Positions 1-5,447 of a DNA stretch of 7,639 nt are shown piece after piece. Each line of letters begins with the position of its first letter. Within the stretch, counting starts at the first letter, position 1. The stretch is from assembly GCA_016302725.1 (NCBI GenBank), contig JAEDNB010000101.1, positions 1 to 7,639 on the forward strand. The letters are read 5' to 3'. The DNA comes from Lentisphaeria bacterium (GTDB lineage: Bacteria; Verrucomicrobiota; Lentisphaeria; Oligosphaerales; Oligosphaeraceae). The notes beneath the pieces were generated by a model. It was given only the letters and a program-made list of their open reading frames with translations. It was not told where the DNA came from and made no database searches. A program made the position numbers and the translations under genes.

Positions 1-355
1 ATTCCCGTTGCTGCCGTTCCCTTGCCCGGCGTTGGCTTTGCTGTTTTCTTTGGTATTCGGGGGTCCCCCGTTCCCGTGCCAGTTCCGCCTGGAGGGACAG
101 GAAGAGGGTGCGTGGTGCGCAGAGGCCCACGGAGGTCTCCCGTTTTCCCGCCTTGGCCAGGACGGTCCATGCCTGGGGGGCGGCGGCCTTGAGGCGCCGT
201 GTCAGGGCGGGGTCTCCGGAGGGGACGAAGCACCATCCCGGGGGCATTTCCGCGAAATGCCCCTCCTTGAGGAAGCGTGTGGGCGGGGTGGCGCCCCGTC
301 GGGGCAGGGGGCTGCCTGGCAGGAGCCGGACGGGGTTTTGGGGGGCGGGGGTCAT
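1..355 (-). CDS. DUF2293-like protein, N-terminal 118 residues (runs off the window)
   Basis: This minus-strand frame is open from an ATG at 355 to the window edge, giving 118 codons without a stop. The ATG overlaps the TGA of the upstream flavoprotein gene (ATGA, 352-355), which is typical of translational coupling. The first 30 residues are Pro/Arg-rich and probably disordered. Residues 39-60 read PGWCFVPSGDPALTRRLKAA. Next come WTVLAKAGKRETSVGLCAP (63-81) and LQAELARERGTPEYQ (88-102), then an Arg/Gln-rich helix. From memory, the order GW-x-FVP-x-GDPALTRR-LKAA, a Trp-Val strand, a GL-x-AP motif and an E-x4-ER-x-TP-x-Y helix matches bacterial DUF2293 proteins, whose function is unknown. The C-terminal part that would confirm this lies outside the window. 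Coding status is well supported by the overlap, the long open frame and family-like conservation. The family name is from recollection only. Confidence 0.68.
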   Translation of the reverse strand, partial: MTPAPQNPVRLLPGSPLPRRGATPPTRFLKEGHFAEMPPGWCFVPSGDPALTRRLKAAAPQAWTVLAKAGKRETSVGLCAPRTLFLSLQAELARERGTPEYQRKQQSQRRARERQQRE

Positions 356-888
356 GGGCGCGCCGCCTCCCTGGGGGGGATGGGCGGATTGGCCTTGCCG
401 GTAATGGAGGCGGGGCGGAAGAGGAGGAAGGCGGTCTTGGCCAGCATGGCCTCCGGGGGCATTTCCACCTCTCCTCCTCCCTGGGCAAAGTGCTGGAGGA
501 AGCACTGCGCCGCCAGGCGCTTCTCCTCGCCGTCAGGCAGGAAGTGCATGGTTCCCTGGAGGATGAGGGAGCGATAGTGGGTGGTGGTGCGCCCGGAGGG
601 GCGCTCCCCCTGGAGGGAGACCGCCTCCGCCTGGCGGTCGTTGATGAAGACGCATGCCTGGGGGCATTGGCGCAGGCAGTCGATTTTCCTGCCCTCCTGG
701 GCTCCGTGGAAGAGGAGTTGAATTTCCCCCCCCAGGAAGCGTGGAGCGTAGTTCATCATGATGCCGTAGGGGGCTCCGTTGTCCACCAGGGAGACATAGG
801 CGGAGTTGTTCGCCATCAGGATTTCCCGGAAGATTCCGGGATCGAGGATTTCTCTGTCTTTTCTTCTCATGCCACTGGACTTTTCCAT
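352..888 (-). CDS. Nim-type pyridoxamine 5'-phosphate oxidase-fold flavoprotein
   Basis: The 178-residue product looks like a cytoplasmic split-barrel FMN-binding protein of the group that includes NimA-type nitroimidazole reductases. Family hallmarks in order are MRRKDREI at 7-14, a beta-strand region AYVSLVDNGAPYGIMMNY at 30-47, LLFHGAQEGRKID at 58-70, YRSLILQGTMHFL at 105-117 with an EEK helix after it, and a C-terminal TAFLLFRPASITGKANP at 152-168. FMN and substrate binding are known for the family; the substrate here cannot be read from sequence. The ATG at 888 is preferred over a TTG at 1056, because the extra 56 residues do not resemble the family and the TTG lies inside an inverted repeat. 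An ATG at 870 gives the common family start MRRKDREI and is a real alternative. The leader is C/T-rich with no Shine-Dalgarno. The stop overlaps the next gene's start, so the two are probably co-translated. Confidence 0.85.
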   Translation of the reverse strand: MEKSSGMRRKDREILDPGIFREILMANNSAYVSLVDNGAPYGIMMNYAPRFLGGEIQLLFHGAQEGRKIDCLRQCPQACVFINDRQAEAVSLQGERPSGRTTTHYRSLILQGTMHFLPDGEEKRLAAQCFLQHFAQGGGEVEMPPEAMLAKTAFLLFRPASITGKANPPIPPREAARP

Positions 889-1017
889 GTTTATGGTGTA
901 GGAAGGGAGGGGGGCAGGGGAATCCGCAACCTCCGTATCCCTTCGCGCCTTCCGCGTACGCGGGGGGTAGCATAAGGCATAATCTCCGTCCCGTGGAAAC
1001 CCGGCGTCGAATTTCTT

Positions 1018-1074
1018 CGGAAAAAAAAGGGGATTCCCCGGAAGGGGGTCGGCCAAAGCCCCTTTTTTTTTCCG
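1018..1074. terminator. Bidirectional terminator-like inverted repeat with A8/T9 arms
   Basis: The left arm is CGG, eight A and GGGG (1018-1032). The right arm is CCCC, nine T and CCG (1059-1074). The 26-base loop itself contains CCCC-GGAA-GGGG (1036-1047), a short stem capped by a GNRA-type tetraloop. Read rightward, a GC stem is followed by nine T; read leftward, by eight T. Either strand could therefore act as an intrinsic terminator. Its place in a divergent spacer is odd, since neither neighbouring gene ends here. It may insulate two promoters or attenuate transcription toward the Nim-type gene. The structure is visible in the sequence; the role is inferred. Confidence 0.5.
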
Positions 1075-1156
1075 TTGCGGCGCTTGCCTGCTTTACGCTA
1101 ATCCTTATACCCGGGGAGGGATTTCAAGAAAATTTGGTGGAAGAAAACAAAAAAAC

Positions 1157-1196
1157 TTGACGGAAAAAGAGCGAATGGGAAAAATACGTTTATAGT
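1157..1196 (+). promoter_or_regulatory. Candidate promoter of the AT-hook gene
   Basis: TATAGT at 1191-1196 matches the sigma-70 -10 consensus at five of six positions. It sits at the end of an AT-rich tract that is unusual in this window. TTGACG at 1157-1162 matches -35 at five of six positions, but the 28-base gap is too long for the two to work together. No good -35 lies 17 bases before TATAGT. An alternative TACGTTTA at 1185-1192 resembles the Bacteroidota-type TAnnTTTG. The region is a likely promoter, but the exact elements are uncertain. Confidence 0.4.
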
Positions 1197-1203
1197 TTAA
1201 CGG

Positions 1204-1251
1204 ATTTCGGGCATGCCGAAATTATGAAGCGTGTCAAAGAAGAACGCTTCA
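1204..1251 (+). promoter_or_regulatory. Two tandem hairpins in the 5' leader of the AT-hook gene
   Basis: The first inverted repeat is ATTTCGG (1204-1210) with CCGAAAT (1216-1222), a perfect 7-bp stem with a 5-base loop. The second is TGAAGCGT (1225-1232) with ACGCTTCA (1244-1251), a perfect 8-bp stem with an 11-base loop. The sequence CGTGTC also occurs twice (1230-1235 and 1252-1257). The hairpins begin about eight bases after the TATAGT candidate, so they would form the very 5' end of the transcript. They could stabilise the mRNA or act as DNA operators. No poly-T follows, so they are not terminators. Confidence 0.45.
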
Positions 1252-1277
1252 CGTGTCGTAAACAATCCCAAATTGCC

Positions 1278-1283
1278 AAGGAG
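1278..1283 (+). promoter_or_regulatory. Strong Shine-Dalgarno site of the AT-hook gene
   Basis: AAGGAG lies five bases before the ATG at 1289 and fixes that start. It is noteworthy because most other genes in the window lack any Shine-Dalgarno sequence. Confidence 0.85.
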
Positions 1284-1288
1284 TCATA

Positions 1289-1588
1289 ATGGCCGTGGAA
1301 AAAACCGTTGCAAAGAAGCGCGAGCGTCGTCCCATTGAGAAGATCATCTCCGACAAGGTGAAGGCCAAGTTCGAGGGCAAGGTGAAGGACGCCCTCTTGC
1401 AGGAGGCCGTGGAGAAGATCATGGGTGAAATCGAGAAATTGAGCGCGGCGAAGGCCGAGGCGAAGAAAGCGGCGAAGGCCGAGAAGAAAAAGGTGGTGGG
1501 CCGGAAGCGCGGCCGCAAGCCTTCCGTGCGCATTCTGAAGAAGTTCTCCAAGGAGCAGCTTGAGGCCTATCTGAATAAGCTTGACTAG
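1289..1588 (+). CDS. Small Lys-rich coiled-coil protein with an AT-hook
   Basis: The 99-residue product is very basic and rich in Lys, Ala and Glu. Residues 15-70 carry mostly helical, charged heptad-like sequence that could form a coiled coil, including an Ala/Lys-rich stretch at 53-68. A classical AT-hook, GRKRGRKPS, follows at 71-79. AT-hooks insert an Arg-Gly-Arg core into the minor groove of AT-rich DNA. A short helical tail, LKKFSKEQLEAYLNKLD, ends the protein. The layout suggests a nucleoid-associated or regulatory DNA-binding protein that could oligomerise. I do not recognise a named family, so this role is inferred. The start is fixed by AAGGAG and the gene ends in a strong terminator, so it is probably a single-gene transcript. 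Its AT-rich upstream region would be a plausible binding target, raising the possibility of autoregulation. Confidence 0.85.
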   Translation: MAVEKTVAKKRERRPIEKIISDKVKAKFEGKVKDALLQEAVEKIMGEIEKLSAAKAEAKKAAKAEKKKVVGRKRGRKPSVRILKKFSKEQLEAYLNKLD

Positions 1589-1613
1589 GCCGGGCATTCG
1601 CCGGAGAAAAGGC

Positions 1614-1663
1614 AGGCACCTTCGCCTTCCCCTGGTGGGAAGGGAGGGTGCCTTCTTTGTTTC
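1614..1663. terminator. Bidirectional intrinsic terminator between convergent genes
   Basis: The stem pairs AGGCACC (1614-1620) with GGTGCCT (1647-1653) and, after a small internal loop, CCTTCCC (1625-1631) with GGGAAGG (1637-1643); the loop is CTGGT. Rightward it is followed by TCTTTGTTTC, which ends the AT-hook transcript. Leftward the tail is GCCTTTTCTC (read on the minus strand from 1613), which can end the transcript of nth, whose stop is at 1706. This is the expected design between two convergent genes. Confidence 0.85.
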
Positions 1664-1705
1664 TCCCTGGGGAGAGGACCTGGCGCTTGTGTATGCGGCG
1701 GGGGC

Positions 1706-2386
1706 TTATTTTACGCCGCGCCGGGGGCAGAGGTCGGCGAGGGGGCAGGCGTCGCAGTGGGGGTTGCGCGCGGTGCAGACATATCTTCCATGGAGGAGGA
1801 GATAATGGTGTGCCTGGGGCAGATATTCCCCGGGGGTGCGTTTCTCCAGGAGGGCGGAGACCTCTTCGGGGGTGGGGGCGGGCGCCAGGCCGGTCCGGTT
1901 GGCCACCCGGAAAATATGGGTGTCCACGGCGATGACAGGGATTCCGAAGCCCACGTTCAAGACGACCTTGGCGGTTTTCATGCCCACCCCCGGCAGGCTC
2001 ATCAGGCTCTTCATGTCCCGGGGCACCTCCCCCCCGAACTCCTCCACCAGCTTACGGCACAATCCCATGATGGAACGCGACTTGTTGCGATATAGCCCGA
2101 TGGTGCGGGTGGCCTCCTGGAGGGCCTCCTCCCCCCATTCCAGAAACTCCTGGGGGGTGCGCCGGAGGGGGAAGAAATTCCGGGTGGCCAGGTTGACGGA
2201 GCGGTCCGTGGCCTGGGCGGAGAGGACCACGGCAACCAGGAGCTGGAAGACATTGCCGAATTCCAGTTCCGGCCTGGGGTCGATGGCCGCCGCCAGGCGG
2301 CGGAAGAGTTCCCGGGTGGCGGCGCGCCCCAGGGGGGCGCAAGTCCCGCCCTTTCCGGCTTTCCTGTTGCTTTCGCTTGCGCTCAT
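1706..2386 (-). CDS. nth: Endonuclease III, DNA glycosylase/AP lyase
   Basis: The 226-residue enzyme should remove oxidised pyrimidines from DNA and cleave the abasic site by beta-elimination in base excision repair. The helix-hairpin-helix reads LPGVGMKTAK at 131-140, with catalytic Lys137 (equivalent to E. coli Lys120). Catalytic Asp155 lies in VIAVDTHIFRVANRTG (E. coli Asp138). The N-terminal domain has LLVAVVLSAQATDRSVN at 49-65. Four cysteines at 204, 211, 214 and 220 give the C-x6-C-x2-C-x5-C loop of the [4Fe-4S] cluster. The length is close to the 211 residues of E. coli Nth, with about 20 extra residues at the N terminus. AGGAAA (2391-2396) lies four bases before the ATG and supports this start. 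It begins 65 bases after ettA on the same strand, so the two are probably co-transcribed. All catalytic and cluster residues are present. Confidence 0.96.
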   Translation of the reverse strand: MSASESNRKAGKGGTCAPLGRAATRELFRRLAAAIDPRPELEFGNVFQLLVAVVLSAQATDRSVNLATRNFFPLRRTPQEFLEWGEEALQEATRTIGLYRNKSRSIMGLCRKLVEEFGGEVPRDMKSLMSLPGVGMKTAKVVLNVGFGIPVIAVDTHIFRVANRTGLAPAPTPEEVSALLEKRTPGEYLPQAHHYLLLHGRYVCTARNPHCDACPLADLCPRRGVK

Positions 2387-2414
2387 GGTCTTTCCTGGCG
2401 GGAGAGGGGCTTTC

Positions 2415-2440
2415 CCCGCCCTCCCCGGAGGCAGGGCGGG
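2415..2440. other. GC-rich hairpin between ettA and nth
   Basis: CCCGCCCT (2415-2422) and AGGGCGGG (2433-2440) form a perfect 8-bp inverted repeat with a 10-base loop in the 65-base ettA-nth gap. A second short repeat, GGGG-CTTT-CCCC (2406-2417), overlaps it and would compete. No T-run follows on the minus strand, so it is not a canonical terminator. It could shield the 3' end of ettA mRNA or tune nth expression, but a GC-rich genome also produces such repeats by chance. Confidence 0.4.
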
Positions 2441-2451
2441 CGTGTGGCTGG

Positions 2452-4119
2452 CTAGAAGGTGCGGTACTTTTCCCGCCGGTGGGCGAATCCGCCTTCGGAG
2501 GAGAGGTATTTGGCCTCGTAGTCGGCGAAATTGCCGGGGAACCAGACCAGCTTCCCGTCTCCCTCGAAGAGGAGGAGGTGGGTGCAGATGCGGTCCAGGA
2601 AATAGCGGTCGTGGCTGATGACCATGGCGCAGCCGGTGAAATTCCGGATGGCGTTTTCCAGCACCCGCATGGTGTTGACATCCAGGTCGTTGGTGGGTTC
2701 GTCCAGGAGGAGGAGGTTGCCGCCCCGGCGGAGGAGTTTGGCCAGGTGGACGCGGTTCCGTTCGCCGCCGGAGAGCTGTCCCACCAGTTTTTGCTGGGCG
2801 GGGCCGCGGAAATTGAATTTGGAGACGTAGGCCCTTCCGTTGATGGACTTTCCGCCCACCAGGAGGTTTTCCTGCCCGTCGGTGATTTCCTCGTAGACAG
2901 TGCGGGAGTCGTCCAATTCATCCCGGTTTTGGTCGATGTAGGAGAGTTCCACGGTGGAGCCCAGCCGGATGGTCCCGCTGTCCGGCTTGTCCAGCCCCAT
3001 GATCATGCGGAAGAGGGTGGTTTTCCCGGTGCCGTTGGGGCCGATGATGCCTACCACGGCGCCGGGGGGGACGGTGAAGGAGGCGTCCTGGATGAGGGGG
3101 GGACGTCCGGGGAAGGCCTTGGTGAGGTTTTCCACGTCGAGCACCTTGTCTCCCAGTCGTGCGCCGGGGGGGATTTGGATGGTGAGGTCGTCCCGTTCCA
3201 ATTCGAAGGTCTGGGCGGCCAGTTCATTGTACCGGGTGATGCGGGCCTGGTTTTGCTTTTGGCGGGCGGCGGGGGTGGAGGAGATCCATTCCAGTTCCCT
3301 GGCCAGCAGCTTTTGGCGGGCGGATTCCTTCTTTTCCTGCTGCCGCAGCAGTTCCTGCTTTTGCTTCAGCCAGGAGGAGTAGTTCCCCTCGAAGGGGATT
3401 CCCCGGGTGTTTTCGATTTCCAGGATCCACTTGGTGATGTGGTCCAGGAAATAGCGGTCGTGGGTGACGATGATGACAGTGCCGGGGTATTCCCGGAGGG
3501 CCTGTTCCAGCCAGGCGATGGTTTCGGCGTCCAGGTGGTTGGTGGGTTCGTCCAGGAGGAGGAGGTCGGGCTTGGCCAGGAGCGCCTTGCAGAGGGCCAC
3601 CCGCCGTCTTTCGCCGCCGGAGAGTTTGGTGACATCGGCGTCGTCGGGGGGGAGGACGAGAGCGTCGCTGGCGACATCCAGGAGGTGGTCCAGGTTCCAT
3701 CCGTCCAGCCGGTCGATTTCATTTTGGAGGAAATCGAATTCGTCGTTGAGCTTATCGGTTTCCTTCTGGGAGAGGCCGGTGTCCCCCATCCTTTCCATCA
3801 CCTGGTCGTATCGGTCGATGAGGGCCTGGACGGGGGCCATGGCCTCCTCCAGGTTTTCCCGGACGGTCTTTTCGGGGTTGAGCCTGGGTTCCTGGGGGAC
3901 CAGGAGCACCCGCATCCCCTTGGTGATGGTGGCGGAGCCCATGATTTCCTTGTCCTCCCCCGCCATGATCCGCAGGAGGGTGGACTTTCCCGCGCCGTTG
4001 TCTCCCACGATGCCGATTTTTGCGCCCAGGTAGAAGGAGAGGTTGAAATTTTGCAGAATCGGCTTGTCCCCGTAGAATTTGGACATGCCGAGCATTTGGA
4101 AGACGAACTGTGGGGCCAT
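2452..4119 (-). CDS. ettA: Energy-dependent translational throttle A, ABC-F ATPase
   Basis: The 555-residue protein has the same length as E. coli EttA and parallels it almost throughout from MAPQFVFQM. EttA binds the ribosomal E site and gates the first elongation step according to the ATP/ADP ratio; it is cytoplasmic and has no membrane segments. Domain 1 has Walker A GDNGAGKST (39-47), signature LSGGE (166-170), Walker B LLLLDEPTN (186-194) and H-loop THDRYFLD (219-226). A charged linker at about 241-320 corresponds to the P-site tRNA-interaction motif. Domain 2 has GPNGTGKTT (360-368), LSGGE (449-453), LLLLDEPTND (469-478) and SHDRYFLD (502-509). The open frame extends upstream to 4377, but those 86 residues are low-complexity and absent from EttA, so the ATG at 4119 is chosen. 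It has a C/T-rich leader and no Shine-Dalgarno. nth follows on the same strand. Confidence 0.95.
   Translation of the reverse strand: MAPQFVFQMLGMSKFYGDKPILQNFNLSFYLGAKIGIVGDNGAGKSTLLRIMAGEDKEIMGSATITKGMRVLLVPQEPRLNPEKTVRENLEEAMAPVQALIDRYDQVMERMGDTGLSQKETDKLNDEFDFLQNEIDRLDGWNLDHLLDVASDALVLPPDDADVTKLSGGERRRVALCKALLAKPDLLLLDEPTNHLDAETIAWLEQALREYPGTVIIVTHDRYFLDHITKWILEIENTRGIPFEGNYSSWLKQKQELLRQQEKKESARQKLLARELEWISSTPAARQKQNQARITRYNELAAQTFELERDDLTIQIPPGARLGDKVLDVENLTKAFPGRPPLIQDASFTVPPGAVVGIIGPNGTGKTTLFRMIMGLDKPDSGTIRLGSTVELSYIDQNRDELDDSRTVYEEITDGQENLLVGGKSINGRAYVSKFNFRGPAQQKLVGQLSGGERNRVHLAKLLRRGGNLLLLDEPTNDLDVNTMRVLENAIRNFTGCAMVISHDRYFLDRICTHLLLFEGDGKLVWFPGNFADYEAKYLSSEGGFAHRREKYRTF
2593..2717. 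repeat. Intragenic repeat pair, copy in ettA domain 2
   Basis: Two exact segments recur in the other half of ettA at a constant offset of 849 bases (283 codons): a 23-base segment around the H-loop (HDRYFLD, 2592-2614) and a 29-base segment at Walker B (LLLLDEPTN, 2689-2717). The two ATPase domains explain the similar protein. Base-for-base identity at silent sites is more than the protein requires. Confidence 0.75.
3441..3566. repeat. Intragenic repeat pair, copy in ettA domain 1
   Basis: This is the partner of the repeat at 2592-2717, offset by 849 bases: the H-loop segment is at 3441-3463 and the Walker B segment at 3538-3566. The offset is divisible by three, so recombination between copies would delete one ATPase domain equivalent in frame. 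Confidence 0.75.
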
Positions 4120-4208
4120 GGGGAAGCGGGGAGAGGGGTGTGGTGGGGCGGGAGGGCAGGGGAGCCCCCGGCGATTTTGGGGGCGTGGGGCGGTAGACCT
4201 GCCTCCGT

Positions 4209-4274
4209 GCATTATGGTTAGGCCCGTTTCCGGAGGAAACCGGCGGCGCCCGGAGGGCGGAAATCCGCATAATG
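4209..4274. promoter_or_regulatory. Mirrored CATAAT boxes in the ettA-moxR divergent spacer
   Basis: In an otherwise GC-rich spacer, CATAAT occurs once on each strand: at 4268-4273 on plus, pointing to moxR, and at 4216-4211 on minus, pointing to ettA. Each matches TATAAT at five of six positions, and each is followed by G. Between them lies GTTTCC-GGA-GGAAAC (4226-4240), a perfect 6-bp inverted repeat. No clear -35 elements are seen at the usual distance. This looks like a back-to-back promoter pair, but without -35 matches the assignment stays tentative. Confidence 0.38.
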
Positions 4275-4283
4275 TAACCCCTG

Positions 4284-4295
4284 GGAGGCGCCTCC
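4284..4295. promoter_or_regulatory. Perfect 12-bp palindrome upstream of moxR
   Basis: GGAGGCGCCTCC is a perfect palindrome ten bases after the plus-strand CATAAT box. At this position it could be an operator near the transcription start. It is GC-only apart from one A/T pair per arm, so chance is a serious alternative. Confidence 0.3.
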
Positions 4296-4380
4296 TCCCT
4301 TCCCGGGGGCGGGAAGCGACGGCTTCTCCTTCTCCTGGCCCGTTTCCCCGCATTCCCTTCCCCCCTTCCTTCCGCATCCC

Positions 4381-5364
4381 ATGACAGAACGCCTTCAGCA
4401 GAGCCGTGAATTCCTGGAGACCCTACGCACCGAACTGGCCAGGGCGTTTGTGGGGCAGCAGAGCGCCGTGGAGCAGATACTGATTGCCCTGCTGGCGGGG
4501 GGGCATGCCTTGTTGACGGGGGTGCCGGGGCTGGGAAAGACCACCCTGGTGAAATGCCTCTCCCGCCTGCTGGGGCTCTCCTCCCGGAGAATCCAGTTCA
4601 CCCCGGACCTCATGCCGGCGGACATCCTGGGAGGGGAAATCCTGGAGGAGGAGCCGGAGACTGGCCGACGCCATTTCCGCTTCCAGGAGGGGCCCGTCTT
4701 CACCCAGTTCCTCCTGGCGGACGAAATCAACCGGACTCCCCCCAAGACCCAGGCGGCGCTCCTGGAGGCTATGGGGGAGCGCCAGGTGACCTCCGGCGGC
4801 AAGAGCCGTGTCCTTCCCTCCCCCTTCTTCGTGCTGGCCACCCAGAATCCCCTGGAACTGGAGGGGACCTATCCCCTGCCCGAGGCCCAGCTGGACCGCT
4901 TCCTGCTGGAGGTGGTCATGGAATACCTTCCTCCCGAGGAGGAGGTGCGCATGGTGGAGCAGACCACGGGCTCCAGGGAGGCGGACCTCTCCCCGGTCCT
5001 GGGGGCGGAGTCCCTTCTGTCCATGCAGTCCCTCTGCCGGGAGATCATCGCCCCCCGGAGCGTGCTGGAGGAGGCGGTATGGCTTTGCGGCGCCACCCGT
5101 CCCCAGTCCCCCCAGGCCCTGGAGTCTTTCCGGGAGTATGGGAAATGGGGGGCGGGCAGCCGCGGCGTGCAGGCCCTGGTGATGGCGGGCAAGGCCCGCG
5201 CCCTTCTCCGGGGGCGGGGCAATGTGGCCCACGAGGACCTGGCTGCCCTGCTCCGTCCCGTGCTGCGCCACCGCCTGATTTTGAATTTCCATGCCACGGC
5301 GGCGGGTGTCACGGTGGATTCCCTGCTGGCGGAACTGGAGAAGGCGGCGGAGCGCTTCCGCTAG
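4381..5364 (+). CDS. MoxR-family AAA+ ATPase
   Basis: The 327-residue product is a cytoplasmic AAA+ chaperone-like ATPase of the MoxR group, which usually helps assemble or activate metal-containing or von Willebrand-type partner proteins. Visible motifs are FVGQQ (23-27), Walker A GVPGLGKTT (47-55), IQFTPDLMPADILGGE (71-86), Walker B LLADEINRTPPKTQAALLEAM (111-131), sensor 1 ATQNP (153-157), YPLPEAQLDRF (164-174) and a sensor 2 region GAGSRGVQALV (257-267), where many MoxR proteins have GASPRA. The length is typical. MoxR genes are usually followed by DUF58 and vWA/TPR genes, but here metF follows 83 bases downstream and ettA is divergent, so the partner is not in this window. The leader is C/T-rich with no Shine-Dalgarno; the ATG is chosen because the family N terminus starts within about 20 residues. 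Confidence 0.93.
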   Translation: MTERLQQSREFLETLRTELARAFVGQQSAVEQILIALLAGGHALLTGVPGLGKTTLVKCLSRLLGLSSRRIQFTPDLMPADILGGEILEEEPETGRRHFRFQEGPVFTQFLLADEINRTPPKTQAALLEAMGERQVTSGGKSRVLPSPFFVLATQNPLELEGTYPLPEAQLDRFLLEVVMEYLPPEEEVRMVEQTTGSREADLSPVLGAESLLSMQSLCREIIAPRSVLEEAVWLCGATRPQSPQALESFREYGKWGAGSRGVQALVMAGKARALLRGRGNVAHEDLAALLRPVLRHRLILNFHATAAGVTVDSLLAELEKAAERFR

Positions 5365-5447
5365 GCAATCCCTGCTCCTCCGCCCCCGCCCATCCTGGGA
5401 AAACGCCCCCTCTCCCAGCCTCCTTACTCCCTCCCTGCCTTTCCCCC

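Larger units (their letters stand above)
889..1288. other. Divergent intergenic region, 400 bases
   Basis: This spacer separates the leftward Nim-type gene from the rightward AT-hook gene. From left to right it holds the C/T-rich leader of the Nim-type gene (read on the minus strand, 898-920), a terminator-like inverted repeat (1018-1074), an AT-rich tract (about 1095-1205) with promoter-like elements, and two hairpins (1204-1251) just before the AAGGAG site. I found no convincing protein-coding frame or known structured RNA in it. The AT-rich tract contrasts strongly with the GC-rich surroundings. Confidence 0.7.

Noticed and set aside
8..975. Several plus-strand open frames in the left 1 kb
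   Set aside because: They are complementary to the Nim-type and DUF2293-like genes and translate into Gly/Arg/Pro-rich sequence without motifs.
889..1056. 56-residue N-terminal extension of the Nim-type protein from a TTG
   Set aside because: The extension has no family resemblance, and the TTG lies in the loop of the 1018-1074 inverted repeat.
1695..1719. Hairpin GCGGCG/CGCCGC over the nth stop codon
   Set aside because: The stem is only 6 bp with a 13-base loop and no T-run follows on the minus strand; the bidirectional terminator at 1614-1663 explains termination better.
2377..4221. A 614-codon plus-strand open frame across ettA
   Set aside because: It is antisense to ettA, which has complete ABC-F motifs. 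Its translation is Gly/Val/Glu-rich low complexity with no recognisable domain, as expected from the complement of a GC-rich gene.
4120..4377. 86-residue N-terminal extension of ettA
   Set aside because: It is low-complexity, overlaps the divergent spacer, and EttA homologues begin at the MAPQFVFQM equivalent; the resulting 555 residues equal the E. coli length.
5365..5447. Possible terminator or riboswitch between moxR and metF
   Set aside because: CTGGGA (5395-5400) and TCCCAG (5413-5418) could pair, but the stem is 6 bp with a 12-base loop and no T-run. No SAM or cobalamin riboswitch core is recognisable in 83 bases.
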